In this document: piece after piece, positions 37,246 to 47,130 of the stretch
Layout of the letters: each line of letters opens with the position of its first letter
Numbering within the stretch: position 1 is the stretch's first letter
Source of the DNA: DATKFM01 sp963851215
GTDB taxonomy: Bacteria; Pseudomonadota; Alphaproteobacteria; Dongiales; Dongiaceae
DNA length: 64,000 nt
Assembly (NCBI GenBank): GCA_963851215.1
Contig: CAWKOG010000008.1
Location: forward strand, 186,001-250,000
Reading direction: 5' to 3'
Made by a program: the position numbers and the translations under genes
Notes under the pieces: model-generated
Told to the model about the DNA's origin: nothing
The model's input: the letters and a program-made list of their open reading frames with translations, nothing else
Database searches by the model: none

Positions 37246-37809
37246 ACGCGGGTTTGCCGCAGGCGAATTCGCATTGTGGCTGCCGGCGCTGCTGCTCATC
37301 ATCCTCGGCTGCTTCGAAGCGACGCGTTACATCCTGATCCATCAGAAGCTGGATCGCGCCGCCAGTCAGGTGGCGGACCTGGTGGGCCAGTCCGATGGCA
37401 TGACGACCGCGCAGCTCACCGCCGTCTATGATGCGGCTATCGAGCAGATGATGCCCTACGACCTGGATACCCAGGGCCAGATCATCGTGTCTTCGGTGTT
37501 TCGTCTCACCGGCGAGACCGATCCGAAAGTCGCCTGGCAGCGCCGCATGGTGCAACGCTCGGCAGCAGCGCGATTGGCGCCGAAGGGGCCACAGCGGATC
37601 TGCCCAACAACTTTACTCTCACGGAATCCGAGGACGTCGTCGCGGCGGAAGTTTTCTATGCGTACGAGCCGGTTTTCTTCGGCGCGTTTGCCGGGATGAG
37701 GAACCTGGGCGGCGAACCCTTGTTTGGCGAGATGTTTCAGGCAATCACGTTTCGTCACGAAGCCTGGGCGCGTCCTCGCGGCGCCAATCTGACGACGGCG
37801 CCACTCTGA
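37211..37809 (+). CDS. TadE/TadF-family pseudopilin (one frameshift near 37545)
   Basis: ATG 37211 overlaps the end of tadE. The start has the TadE/F helix: RGERGFAAGEFALWLPALLL then CFEATRYILIHQKLDRAASQ. After WQRR the reading frame is lost; in another frame it continues LGSSAIGAEGATADLPNNFT, AEVFYAYEPVFFGAFAG and ends at TGA 37807-37809. The span of 599 bases is 3n-1, matching one missing base. The repaired protein is about 199 residues and is a minor pseudopilin of the Flp system. Confidence 0.7.
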
Positions 37810-37890
37810 GGACATTCAAGATCTTCGATTGCGCGGCTGCATGCTCGCGCATTTCGGATCAGGAACGAGACTTGAGGACATAGCAGAAAG

Positions 37891-39972
37891 ATGAGAAGCA
37901 TCATGAAAACGAAGCGTCTGGGTGAGCTGTCGCGCGGCGCGATGCTGAAAGCCTCCACTTGGCTACGGCAGGAAAAGGGATCGCTGAACGTGATCTATGC
38001 GTTGGCGCTGATCCCGATGATCGGCGCGCTCGGTCTGGCGACCGACACGGCGCGCGGCTATCTTCTGAAGGCGCGCCTGTCGCAGTCCATCGATCAGGCG
38101 GTCCTCGCCGGCGGCAAGGTATACTTTTCGCCGGAGCGGAACGCTGATGTGCTGAAATATTTCTCGGCAAACTTCCCGCATACGGTTGCGATCGCCTACG
38201 ATACGCCGTTCCAGGCGGATTTCATGGACGCCGAAGTGACCCTCAATACGCCGGTTGCCGGCGGCGAGTCGGGCAGCGAGACGCTTCGCCTTTCGGCGAC
38301 GGCGACGATTCCCACCACCTTCATGCGTGTCCTGAACGCGGTGGGTTGCACTGGATGCAATGAAATGACGGTGTATTCCGAAACCGAGGTGGAGCGCACC
38401 ATCCGCGCGGTGGATGCGGTGATCTCGCTGGATATGTCGGGCTCGATGGACGGCGCGCCGAAGATCGGCAATGCGAGAACCGGTCTTGTCGACTTCCTGG
38501 ACACGCTCTACGGCGCCGGCGTCACCGCTTCACCGACTCTCACTGTCGAAGGCACGACCTACAACCTGATCAATGTCGGGTTCGTGCCCTGGAATTCGAA
38601 GACGAATGTCAGAACGCAGGGTGCGACGAGCACCACGGTCACAACGCAAACCGTTACTTCCTACACGAATCCGGTAACCGGCGCGACGGGTCAGACGACA
38701 GTCTGGAAGTCTGGCCTTTCGGAAGTGCCGCTCCTCCGGGATCCGAGAAATACCAGCGCCAGTGGCCATCTGCCCGGCGGCTGGAGTGGTTGCGTCTACG
38801 CGCGCTATGTGGGCGGCGAAGCCACGCCGGGTGCGCAGAATACGAACACCAACAGCGTCAACACCAATGATGCCGACCTGGTCAAAGGCGCGCAGTATCG
38901 ACGTCGGCTCCGGTGCGACGCAGAAGGATTGGCCGGCCTGGGAGCCGATGGCCATTTTGGAGGCCGAACCGCAGAGCAACAACTGGTCGAGCGCCGATGC
39001 AGGGTCGACCACGCGTTGGGCGACCGACAACAATTGGCGCCCGCGGAGTTGTTCGCTGGCGTACTACACCGACTATCGCACCAGCAGCAATTCATACTTC
39101 AACGATGAATTGAACAATATGGACGCCGTAAACGGCGCCATCCAGTCCGGCACACAGGCGCGGGCCGACAACACAGCATACGTCTCCGGCGCTTACGGCA
39201 GGCGCAGAGCAGCCGGCCGGTCTGGGTGTCCGGCGGCGACGGCGGCTGTCGGCACCAACTATTCCGGCACGATGCGCTTCTTCAATGACAATACGCGGCC
39301 GTCCGCCGTGCCGCCGATCGGCGATAATCCGGCACAGAATGACTGCTCGCCCTGTTTGGGCCGCAGCATCATTCCGATGTCGCCGAACCGGGCGGCACTT
39401 TCCGCCTCAGATCAGCACCATCACCAACACCGATCCCGACGGCAATACGAACATCCTCCAGGGCATGTATTGGGCCTGGGAAGTGCTGATGCCCGGTGAG
39501 CCGTTCAATCAGGCGGTACGTGACCACTCCATTCCAGCGCGATCGGTACATCATCCTGATCACCGACGGCGCGCAGGTCGGCGGCAATGGCGATGCGTAC
39601 AAGGGCAGGTTCGGTTCCGGTGAAAATGCCGGTGATAATACCGACGCGGCGCACGGGACGATTTCGTCGCCGGTGGAGTCGGGCTCTTGGGCGTATGGCG
39701 ATCCCATCCCGTCATTCACGACAACGAACAACAATCTGGACAATCGCCTCCGCATACTGGCCCGCAATGTCAAGGATGAAGGGATCAAACTCTACATCAT
39801 CGGGTTTGACCTCGCGGACCATCCGAACGAGCTGCGGATGCTGGCCGCGTTGGCTTCGCCGCCGGACGGCGACAGTCCTCAGTACTTCTTTGCTGCTGAA
39901 ACCGGTCAGGATCTGAAGGATGCACTGAAGACGATTGCTTCACGCCTTACGGACGTCCGCCTGTCGGATTAG
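37891..39972 (+). CDS. tadG: TadG-like pilus protein with von Willebrand A domain (at least three frameshifts)
   Basis: A long pseudopilin-like protein of about 690 residues. The N-terminus has the TadG helix (KGSLNVIYALALIPMIGALG then LATDTARGYLLKARL). A VWA domain starts near residue 170 with the MIDAS-type AVISLDMSGSMDGAPKIG. The middle (38890-39490) is broken: WPAWEPMAILEAEPQSNNW and NTNILQGMYWAWEVLMPGEP are in other frames. The C-terminal VWA half (RDRYIILITDGAQVGG then LYIIGFDLADHPNELRMLAA) is back in the first frame. ATG 37903 is an alternative start. The gene is followed by a good terminator. Confidence 0.72.
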
Positions 39973-39995
39973 GCGCACGACAATCACCGGCCAGG

Positions 39996-40033
39996 AAACG
40001 GCCTCCGGCGCAAGCCGGGGGCCGTTTTCTTTT
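39996..40033. terminator. Intrinsic terminator after tadG (bidirectional)
   Basis: Stem AAACGGCC with GGCCGTTT, then after a T-G wobble CCGGC with GCCGG, closed by the tetraloop GCAA, followed by TTTTCTTTT. This is a strong Rho-independent terminator for the plus-strand pseudopilin genes; it sits just before the end of the convergent metC-like gene and may serve both. Confidence 0.85.
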
Positions 40034-40037
40034 GTGC

Positions 40038-41234
40038 TCAGGATTTCGCCGCCGCCAGGCGCTGGAAGCCGTCATCCAGATCGGCGATGAGATCGTCGAT
40101 CGATTCCAGCCCCGCATGCAGCCGCAATGTCGGACCCGCGGCGTCCCATTTCGTTGCCGTGCGCGACGCCGCCGGATTGACCGGCAGGATCAGGCTCTCA
40201 TAACCGCCCCAGCTGGCGCCCATGCCGAACAGCCGCATGCCATCGAGCATCGCCGCCAGCGCTGCGGGCGGGCAGGGATGCAGCACGATGCCGAACAGGC
40301 CGCTGGAGCCGGCGAAGTCCCGCTGCCAGATTCCGTGCCCGGGATCATCGGGCAATGCCGGATGCATGACGCGCGCCACCTCCGGCCGCTGTTTCAGCCA
40401 GCGCGCCAGCGCCAGCGCGTTCTCCCCATTGCGTGCAAGCCGGACGGGCAGGGTGCGCAGCCCGCGGATCGCCAGATAGCAATCGTCAGGCGAGGCGCAA
40501 TGGCCAAGCCCGTGGATGCCGAGCTTCAACGGCCGGTAGAGCTCGTCGCGGCAGACGACGATGCCCATCATCACATCGGCGTGACCGACGATGTATTTTG
40601 TGGCGGCATGAACGATAATGTCGACGCCGTGGCTGAACGGTTTGAAGTACAGCGGCGTGGCCCAGGTGTTGTCCATCATTGCCAGCGCGCCGGCCTGATG
40701 GGCCGCGCGCACAACCGCGGGGATGTCCTGCATCTCGAACGTGAGCGAGCCCGGCGCTTCCATATAGACGATCCGCGTCTGCGGGCGGATCAGTTCGGCG
40801 ACGGCGCCGCCGATGAGGGGATCGTAGTAGGTTACCTCAACGCCGAACTTCGCCAGCACCTTGTCGCAGAAGCCCCGGGCCGGGCCATAGACAGTGTCGA
40901 CCATCAGCAGGTGATCGCCCGCGCTCAGATGCTGCAGCAAGGTGGCCGTGATCGCGGCCAGGCCGGAGGAGAGAACGATCGCCCGTCCGCCGCCTTCCAG
41001 GGCCGTCACCGCCTCTTCCAGTGCCGAAACCGTCGGCGTGCCGTCGCGGCCATAGGCGGTGCGCGACAGGCGGTCCTTGTTGACCTGCTCGAGCGCCGCG
41101 ACATCGGGATAGAGGATGGTGGAAGCCCGGTAGACCGGCGGATTGATCACGCCATGATTTCGATGCGGGTGGTTGCCGGCATGGGTCGCGCGGGTCTCGT
41201 CACCAAGCGTTCCGCCTTTGTTGCCGCCTGCCAT
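40038..41234 (-). CDS. metC: Cystathionine beta-lyase (Cys/Met metabolism PLP enzyme)
   Basis: A 398-residue PLP enzyme of the cystathionine family. It begins DETRATHAGNHPHRNHGVIN, and the Schiff-base Lys is in VDIIVHAATKYIVGHADVMM, with VYMEAPGSLTFEMQDIP before it. SWGGYESLILP near 340 is typical of beta-lyases (instead of gamma-synthases). It cleaves cystathionine to homocysteine, pyruvate and ammonia in methionine synthesis. The start is ATG 41234 (MAGGNKGG); there is no strong ribosome-binding sequence. It is convergent with the pseudopilin genes. Confidence 0.87.
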   Translation of the reverse strand: MAGGNKGGTLGDETRATHAGNHPHRNHGVINPPVYRASTILYPDVAALEQVNKDRLSRTAYGRDGTPTVSALEEAVTALEGGGRAIVLSSGLAAITATLLQHLSAGDHLLMVDTVYGPARGFCDKVLAKFGVEVTYYDPLIGGAVAELIRPQTRIVYMEAPGSLTFEMQDIPAVVRAAHQAGALAMMDNTWATPLYFKPFSHGVDIIVHAATKYIVGHADVMMGIVVCRDELYRPLKLGIHGLGHCASPDDCYLAIRGLRTLPVRLARNGENALALARWLKQRPEVARVMHPALPDDPGHGIWQRDFAGSSGLFGIVLHPCPPAALAAMLDGMRLFGMGASWGGYESLILPVNPAASRTATKWDAAGPTLRLHAGLESIDDLIADLDDGFQRLAAAKS

Positions 41235-41463
41235 GCCGTTTTTCCGCTTTCTACGCCATTTTCCGTGCGCCGAGCCGGCACGGCAGTAAGCCTCCGGCAA
41301 AGCAGGCTTGTAGCATCCGCAAGCCTTGTGTTAAAGCAAACCAACCAAATGTGAACCGCTTGGCTGCACCGGTATAAGGCGTTGCTGGCGGGTAAGCAGA
41401 ACGCAAGAAAAACGCACAGTTCAAGTGATTATCGACAAACGCTGAACCAGGGAAGGTTGAAAC

Positions 41464-42486
41464 ATGAAACAGCTCAAACTGCTGGCGTCGGTGGCTGCCG
41501 TCGCCTCCATCGCCATGATCGGCGCCGCCAGCGCCGCAACGCTCGATGACGTCAAGGCCGCCGGCAAACTGAAATGCGGCGTCACCACCGGCCTCGCCGG
41601 CTTCGGTGCCCCCGATAACAATGGCGAATGGCATGGCCTGGACGTTGACCTGTGCAAGGCGGTCGCGGCCGCCGTGTTCGGCGATGCGTCGAAGGTCGAG
41701 TATAAGCCGCTGAGCGCCGAAGTGCGGTTCACCGCACTGCAGTCCGGCGAAGTGGACATGCTGGCCCGTAATTCGACCTGGACTCTCTCGCGTGACTCCC
41801 AACTCGGCCTGGATTTCGTGGCGGTCAATTATTATGACGGCCAGGGCTTCATGGTGAAGAAGGGACTGGGCGTGGCGAGCGCCAAGGAACTGAAGGGCGC
41901 CACGGTTTGCGTGCAGGAAGGCACGACGACGGAAAAGAACCTGGGCGACTTCGACCGGGCCAACAGCCTCGGCATGCAGCCGGTGAAGTTCAAGGAGAAC
42001 GAGCAGGCCCGCGGCGCCTATGACGAAGGCCGCTGCGACGCCTACACGACCGATGCTTCCGGCCTCGCCGCCGAGCGCACGACGCTGAAGGATCCGTCCG
42101 AGCACATCATCCTGCCGGAAATCATCTCCAAGGAGCCGCTAGGCCCCGTCGTCCGTCACGGCGACAATGCTTGGGGCGATATCGTCCGCTGGTCGCACTT
42201 CGCGACGCTGATCGCCGAAGAGAAGGGCATCACACAGGCGAATATTGCCGAAGTTCTGGGCAGTGCCACGGATCCGGAAACCCGGCGCTTCCTCGGCCTG
42301 GAAGACAAGATGGGCGAGGGCATGGGTCTCAGCAATGACTGGGCCGTGAACATCATCAAGGCCGTGGGCAATTATGGCGAAATCTTCGAGCGCAATATCG
42401 GCTTGAAGACGCCGCTGGCCCTGGCCCGCGGTCTCAACGATCTCTGGACCCGCGGCGGCCTGCAATACTCGCCGCCCGTCCGCTAG
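41464..42486 (+). CDS. aapJ: General L-amino acid ABC transporter binding protein (AapJ)
   Basis: A 340-residue periplasmic binding protein with signal peptide MKQLKLLASVAAVASIAMIG (cleaved near ASAA). The mature part starts TLDDVKAAGKLKCGVTTGLA and contains FGAPDNNGEWHGLDVDLC, the KGATVCVQEGTTTEKNL, YTTDASGLAAERTTL and HGDNAWGDIVRWSHFATL motifs of AapJ/BztA proteins. It binds a wide range of L-amino acids. ATG follows GGGAAGG. It leads the aapJQMP operon. A strong 11-bp hairpin follows before aapQ. Confidence 0.9.
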   Translation: MKQLKLLASVAAVASIAMIGAASAATLDDVKAAGKLKCGVTTGLAGFGAPDNNGEWHGLDVDLCKAVAAAVFGDASKVEYKPLSAEVRFTALQSGEVDMLARNSTWTLSRDSQLGLDFVAVNYYDGQGFMVKKGLGVASAKELKGATVCVQEGTTTEKNLGDFDRANSLGMQPVKFKENEQARGAYDEGRCDAYTTDASGLAAERTTLKDPSEHIILPEIISKEPLGPVVRHGDNAWGDIVRWSHFATLIAEEKGITQANIAEVLGSATDPETRRFLGLEDKMGEGMGLSNDWAVNIIKAVGNYGEIFERNIGLKTPLALARGLNDLWTRGGLQYSPPVR

Positions 42487-42504
42487 GCGAACGTACGAAG
42501 AGCA

Positions 42505-42532
42505 GCGCCCGGTTCCCCAAAGAACCGGGCGC
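42505..42532 (+). terminator. Intercistronic stem-loop between aapJ and aapQ
   Basis: A perfect 11-bp stem, GCGCCCGGTTC (42505-42515) with GAACCGGGCGC (42522-42532), and a 6-base loop, placed 19 bases after the aapJ stop. There is no T-run. Such structures protect or partly terminate the transcript so that the binding protein is made in excess over the membrane subunits. Confidence 0.6.
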
Positions 42533-42570
42533 TCGCGCTTTGTCCAACTCCCATAGGGAGGATAATCGCC

Positions 42571-43758
42571 TTGGCGCAGTTGGTAACGACTGATACCGAA
42601 CCGACGGTCGCCTGGTGGCGCGACGAGCGAAAGCGCGGCATCGTCGCGCAGATCGTCACGCTGGCGCTGGTCGTTCTCATCGCCGGCTACCTCATCAACA
42701 ATATGGTGCAAAATCAGGCCCAGCTGGGTGTTCCGCTGGGCCTTGATTTTCTCGACGACGTCGCTGGATTCCCGATCAGCGAGTCGCTTATCCCCTACAC
42801 CCTGCAGTCGAGCAACTTCGACGCTCTGATCGTCGGAATTCTCAATACGCTGCTGGTGGCTGTCATCTGTATTCCGCTGGCGACCATCGTCGGTTTCTTC
42901 ATCGGCATCTGCCGCTTGTCCAGCAATAAGCTCATCGCCGGCTTGGCGACGGTCTATATTGAGACGCTGCGCAACATACCGCTGCTGGTGCAGATCCTGT
43001 TCTGGTACAACGGCGTGCTGCAGGTCCTGCCCAGCGTCAAACTGAGCCACAGTGTGTTTGATGCAATCTTCCTCAACATCCGCGGGCTGTACGTGCCAAA
43101 GCCGATTGCCGAGCCTTCGGCGCTGGCTTGTCTCATTGCCCTGCTGATCGGCATCGCGGCGGCGATCTATGTCGCGCGCTGGGCAAAGCGGCGGCAGGAC
43201 GCCACCGGACAGCAGTTTCCCAAACTCTCGGTCGGCTTCGCGCTCATTTTCGGATTGCCGCTGCTGGTATCGATCGTCCTCGGCAGCCCGATCACATGGA
43301 ACTTTGCCGTGCTGCAGGGATTCAATTTCCAGGGCGGCATGGTACTAAGCCCAGAGCTTACCGCTCTTTGCCTCGGCCTCAGCATCTATACATCTTCCTT
43401 CATTGCCGAGAATGTCCGCGCCGGCATCCAAGCGATCAGCCACGGTCAGACCGAAGCGGCCGGAGCTCTCGGCCTGCGAAACAGTTGGACATTGCGGCTG
43501 GTCATCATCCCGCAGGCGATGCGCATCATCGTGCCGCCGCTGACCAGTCAGTACTTGAATATCGTCAAGAACTCGACGCTGGCCGCGTTCATGGGCTATC
43601 CGGATCTGGTATCGATCTTCACCTCGACAGTGCAAAATCAGACCGGCCGCGCCGTAGAATGCATCGCCATCACCATGCTGTTCTATCTGACGGTCAGCCT
43701 GGCGATCTCCTTCTTCATGAACTGGTACAACAAGCGCATCGCGTTGGTGGAACGGTAA
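42571..43758 (+). CDS. aapQ: Amino acid ABC transporter permease (AapQ)
   Basis: A 395-residue permease of the HisM/BztB class with about eight TM segments and the C-terminal EAA-type loop in SHGQTEAAGALGLRNSWTLR. It uses TTG 42571 as a start, after GGGAGGATAATCGCC. Its partner is the aapM gene that begins 6 bases downstream. Length and layout fit the AapQ family; there is no large extra domain. Confidence 0.88.
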   Translation: MAQLVTTDTEPTVAWWRDERKRGIVAQIVTLALVVLIAGYLINNMVQNQAQLGVPLGLDFLDDVAGFPISESLIPYTLQSSNFDALIVGILNTLLVAVICIPLATIVGFFIGICRLSSNKLIAGLATVYIETLRNIPLLVQILFWYNGVLQVLPSVKLSHSVFDAIFLNIRGLYVPKPIAEPSALACLIALLIGIAAAIYVARWAKRRQDATGQQFPKLSVGFALIFGLPLLVSIVLGSPITWNFAVLQGFNFQGGMVLSPELTALCLGLSIYTSSFIAENVRAGIQAISHGQTEAAGALGLRNSWTLRLVIIPQAMRIIVPPLTSQYLNIVKNSTLAAFMGYPDLVSIFTSTVQNQTGRAVECIAITMLFYLTVSLAISFFMNWYNKRIALVER

Positions 43759-43764
43759 GACGCG

Positions 43765-45210
43765 ATGGCAGACATTACCGCCAACGGCGTACCACCAGCC
43801 GCCTACCGTCCAGGCGAGCATCCAGATCTGCCGCCGCCCCTGTTGGTTGCAGGCCCGATTGCCTGGCTGAAGCGCAATTTCTTCTCGTCCATCGGCAACA
43901 CCATTCTGACAATTCTGGCGGTGGTCCTGCTCTATCTGACAATGCCAGGGCTCATCAATTGGGCGGTCATACAGGCGAATTTCGGCGGCGGACTTGGGGT
44001 CACGCGCGTCTTCGAGCTCAAGGTCACGGAGAGCACGGCTGGTCTGACTGAACCGGCACCTGCGGCCAGTGGCAGCGGCCCATTCGATTTCGGACTCACC
44101 AACGTACTCGTTCCCGCCAATGTGCCCGGCGCGACAATCGGCAAGATCGAATTGGTAAATCTGCCGTCGCAGCGTCAAACGACCTTCAACCTGTCCGACT
44201 CGCGGTTCGAGATCCGAAGCGGCGAGCTGAAGCTTCGAACGGGAGTAACGCTGGACCCCGCGAATGAAACGTCGGTGACATTGGCAATCAACGCGAATGC
44301 CGCTTCCAGAGACGATTGTCCCAAGCCGGGCGCTTGCTGGGTTATGGTCACCAATCGGTTCAGCCAGTTCCTCTATGGCTTCTATCCCAGCAGCGAGCGC
44401 TGGCGGATCGATTTGACCCTCCTGATGTTCGTCATTGCCGCGGCGGCGCTGCTGATCGATCGGGTGCCCGGCAAGCGCTACTGGGCGATGTTCATGTTCA
44501 TCGGCTTCCCGATTGTCGCCTTTGAACTGCTGGTCGGCGGTACGATCCTGACCCATGTGCCTACCGACAAATGGGGCGGCCTGATGCTGACGCTGGTAAT
44601 CGCCATCGTCGGCATCGTCTTCTCGATACCCTTGGGCATCCTGCTGGCATTGGCGCGGCGGTCGTTCCTGCCGGTCAACCACCTGCTGTCGGTGCTCTTC
44701 ATCGAGTTCGTGCGCGGCGTGCCGCTGATTTCGATCTTGTTCATGGCCAACGTCATGCTGCCGCTGTTCCTGCCCAAGGGTGTGACGTTCGACATCCTGC
44801 TGCGCATCCTGATCGGCGTGACCCTGTTCTCCGCCGCCTATATTGCCGAGGTGGTGCGCGGCGGCTTGCAGGCCATTCCCAAGGGCCAGTTCGAGGGCGC
44901 CATGGCCATGGGCCTCGGCTACTGGCAGATGATGCGCCTGGTGGTGCTGCCGCAGGCGCTGCGCATCTCGATCCCCGGCCTGGTCAATACGTCGATCGGC
45001 CTATTCAAGGACACAACTCTGGTCGCCATCGTCGGCCTCTACGACTTCCTGAATATCATCAAGGCATCGACCAAGGATCAGAACTGGCTCGGCCTGTCGA
45101 TGGAGGGTTACGTCTTTGCCGCGGCGGTCTACTGGATCTTTTGCTTCGGCATGTCGCGCTACAGCATGCATCTGGAGCGCAAGCTCCATACCGGCCACAA
45201 GAAACGATAA
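43765..45210 (+). CDS. aapM: Amino acid ABC transporter permease (AapM) with a cadherin-like insertion
   Basis: A 481-residue permease, clearly longer than the usual AapM (about 380). Residues 45-63 are TM1. Residues about 74-178, facing the periplasm, are an insertion. Its stretch 110-178 (with VPANVPGATIGKIELV, TFNLSDSRFEIRSGELKLRT and DPANETSVTLAINAN) has the pattern of a cadherin-like repeat. After it SRDDCPKPGACWVMVTNRFS resumes the AapM loop, then the permease core with FVRGVPLISILFMANVML and the coupling loop LQAIPKGQFEGAMAMGLGYW. The role of the insertion is unknown; binding-protein docking or a calcium site are possible. Confidence 0.85.
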   Translation: MADITANGVPPAAYRPGEHPDLPPPLLVAGPIAWLKRNFFSSIGNTILTILAVVLLYLTMPGLINWAVIQANFGGGLGVTRVFELKVTESTAGLTEPAPAASGSGPFDFGLTNVLVPANVPGATIGKIELVNLPSQRQTTFNLSDSRFEIRSGELKLRTGVTLDPANETSVTLAINANAASRDDCPKPGACWVMVTNRFSQFLYGFYPSSERWRIDLTLLMFVIAAAALLIDRVPGKRYWAMFMFIGFPIVAFELLVGGTILTHVPTDKWGGLMLTLVIAIVGIVFSIPLGILLALARRSFLPVNHLLSVLFIEFVRGVPLISILFMANVMLPLFLPKGVTFDILLRILIGVTLFSAAYIAEVVRGGLQAIPKGQFEGAMAMGLGYWQMMRLVVLPQALRISIPGLVNTSIGLFKDTTLVAIVGLYDFLNIIKASTKDQNWLGLSMEGYVFAAAVYWIFCFGMSRYSMHLERKLHTGHKKR

Positions 45211-45227
45211 GCGAGGAGGCATCCGCC

Positions 45228-46005
45228 ATGTCCCTGCAAGCCGCCGCACCTGCGATGCAGATCTCCAGCGACGTGATGATCCGGATGGACGGTGTCCATA
45301 AATGGTACGGGCAGTTTCATGTCCTCAAGAACATCAATCTGACTGTCAACAAGGGCGAGCGTATCGTCGTTTGCGGGCCCTCAGGCTCTGGCAAATCGAC
45401 GATGATCCGCTGCATCAACCGGCTGGAAGAGCATCAGAAGGGACGCATCGTCGTCGACAACATCGAACTCAGCCATGACCTCAAGCATATCGAGCAGGTG
45501 CGCCGCGAAGTCGGCATGGTGTTCCAGCATTTCAACCTGTTTCCGCACTTGACCGTACTTGAAAACCTGACGCTGGCGCCGATCTGGGTCCGCAAGATGC
45601 CGAAGGCCGATGCGGAAGCGGCCGCCATGAAGTATCTGGAGCGGGTCGAAGATTCCGGAACAGGCGGCCAAATACCCAGGGCAGCTCTCCGGCGGCCAGC
45701 AGCAGCGCGTCGCCATCGCCCGCTCGCTCTGCATGAATCCGAAAGTGATGCTGTTCGACGAACCCACTTCGGCGCTCGATCCAGAAATGATCAAGGAAGT
45801 CCTCGACGTGATGATCGAACTGGCGCGTTCCGGCATGACGATGATCTGCGTGACCCACGAGATGGGTTTTGCGCGCACCGTTGCCAATCGCGTCATCTTC
45901 ATGGATCGCGGCGAGATCATCGAGGAGAACGAGCCGGAGGAATTCTTCAACCATCCGCGCTCGGAACGCACGAAGCTGTTCCTGTCGCAGATCCTGCATC
46001 ACTAA
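45228..46005 (+). CDS. aapP: Amino acid ABC transporter ATPase (AapP; one-base frameshift near 45652)
   Basis: An ABC ATPase of about 258 residues. Walker A GPSGSGKSTMIRCINRLE and Q-loop VFQHFNLFPHLTVLENLTLA are in the first frame; then after an extra base near 45652 the signature KIPEQAAKYPGQLSGGQQQR, Walker B VMLFDEPTSALDPEM and switch CVTHEMGFAR are in the next. The span of 778 bases is 3n+1. ATG 45228 has GAGGAGG in front. It powers amino acid uptake with AapJQM. Confidence 0.85.
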
Positions 46006-46041
46006 AGGCGTTCCGGCGGCTGCATATGCCGGTTCTCCCCG

Positions 46042-46335
46042 ATGCGGCACGCCAGTGACTCTGCCCTCGATCGGCTTGAAGACCTGCTCGGCGAAATCCG
46101 CAAGCGACACGCCACCCTGCGCGAACGCAAACGCGGTGCCTTCTATAAGGGCGGGCAGGGTTGGTTGCATTTTCACGAAGACCCCGCCGGCCTGTTCGCC
46201 GATCTGAAGATCGGCTGCAGTTTTGCCCGGTTCCGCGTCAGCACGAAAGCGGAGCAGGGGGCACTGCTCCGCGAGCTGTGCAAGAGTCTGGCGGTGGATC
46301 GGATATCCGGAAAAGGCGGGAGTGGGCCTGCCTGA
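46042..46335 (+). CDS. Conserved hypothetical protein, 97 residues
   Basis: A short protein beginning MRHASDSALDRLEDLLGEIR and containing GGQGWLHFHEDPAGLFADLK and RFRVSTKAEQGALLREL. The pattern FLHFHEDPAGLFADVR is shared by a family of small uncharacterised bacterial proteins. The fold may be a small alpha-beta domain; no function is known. It sits between aapP and the convergent pcm gene. Confidence 0.6.
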   Translation: MRHASDSALDRLEDLLGEIRKRHATLRERKRGAFYKGGQGWLHFHEDPAGLFADLKIGCSFARFRVSTKAEQGALLRELCKSLAVDRISGKGGSGPA

Positions 46336-46360
46336 ATTCAGGTCCCGCTTTCATGCGCCT

Positions 46361-47029
46361 TCAATCGGCCGACATGAGGGCCGAAAACCGCACGGGAATG
46401 ATCTCCCGTGTCCGCGCGCGCCCGGAGTCATCCTTCTCCACAACCAGAAGCTGTTGCGCCTCGGCGATGCCGGCGGGCACCACCATGCGGCCGCCGCGCT
46501 TCAGTTGGGAGATCAGCGGACCGGGAATGAGCTCCGGCGCGGCCGTGACGATAATCTTGTCAAAGGGGGCATGCTGCGGCCAGCCCTGCGCACCATCGCC
46601 GATGCGAAACTCGATGTTGCGGTAGCCGGAACGGCTGAGGCGGTTTCTCGCTTCCTGTCCCAGTTCCTCGATATATTCGATGGTGAATACATTTGCCACG
46701 AGCTCCGCCAGCACCGCCGACTGGTAGCCCAGGCCCGTGCCGATCTCCAGCACCCGGTCCGCCGGCTGGAGATCCAGCAGATCGGTCATCAGCGCGACGA
46801 TAAAGGGTTGTGAGATCGTCTTGTCGAAGCCGATGGGCAGCGGCGAGTCCACATAGGCCATCGGCCGCAATTCCGCCGGGACAAATTCATGACGCGGCAC
46901 CCGGCGCAACGCAGCCATGACGCGCTCGCCGAAATTTGCGCGGCCGGTCTTCTCCGCCGACATCTCGGCATAGGCCGCGATGATGCCCAGCATCTCCTCG
47001 CAGACCTCGGTGTAGTATTCTTCGCTCAT
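46361..47029 (-). CDS. pcm: Protein-L-isoaspartate O-methyltransferase (Pcm)
   Basis: A 222-residue SAM-dependent methyltransferase that repairs isoaspartyl residues in damaged proteins. The PCMT motifs are VPRHEFVP, YVDSPLPIGFDKTISQPFIV, LEIGTGLGYQSAVLAEL (SAM loop) and FDKIIVTAAPELIPGPLISQ. Length is typical. ATG 47029 follows AAAGAGGCCGAC. It lies 101 bases downstream of the XRE regulator on the same strand. Confidence 0.9.
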   Translation of the reverse strand: MSEEYYTEVCEEMLGIIAAYAEMSAEKTGRANFGERVMAALRRVPRHEFVPAELRPMAYVDSPLPIGFDKTISQPFIVALMTDLLDLQPADRVLEIGTGLGYQSAVLAELVANVFTIEYIEELGQEARNRLSRSGYRNIEFRIGDGAQGWPQHAPFDKIIVTAAPELIPGPLISQLKRGGRMVVPAGIAEAQQLLVVEKDDSGRARTREIIPVRFSALMSAD

Positions 47030-47130
47030 GTCGGCCTCTTTCCGACAATACGGAAGTTGAGAGGCTTCGTGACGGTGCGCAGCGCCTTCCGTTCAAGGAA
47101 GTCTGCGACATCCGCAGTCGGAATCCAACC

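Noticed and set aside
45228..46005. Programmed frameshifting in aapP and other broken genes
   Set aside because: No slippery heptamer with a downstream structure was seen, and the breaks occur in many unrelated genes; error is simpler.
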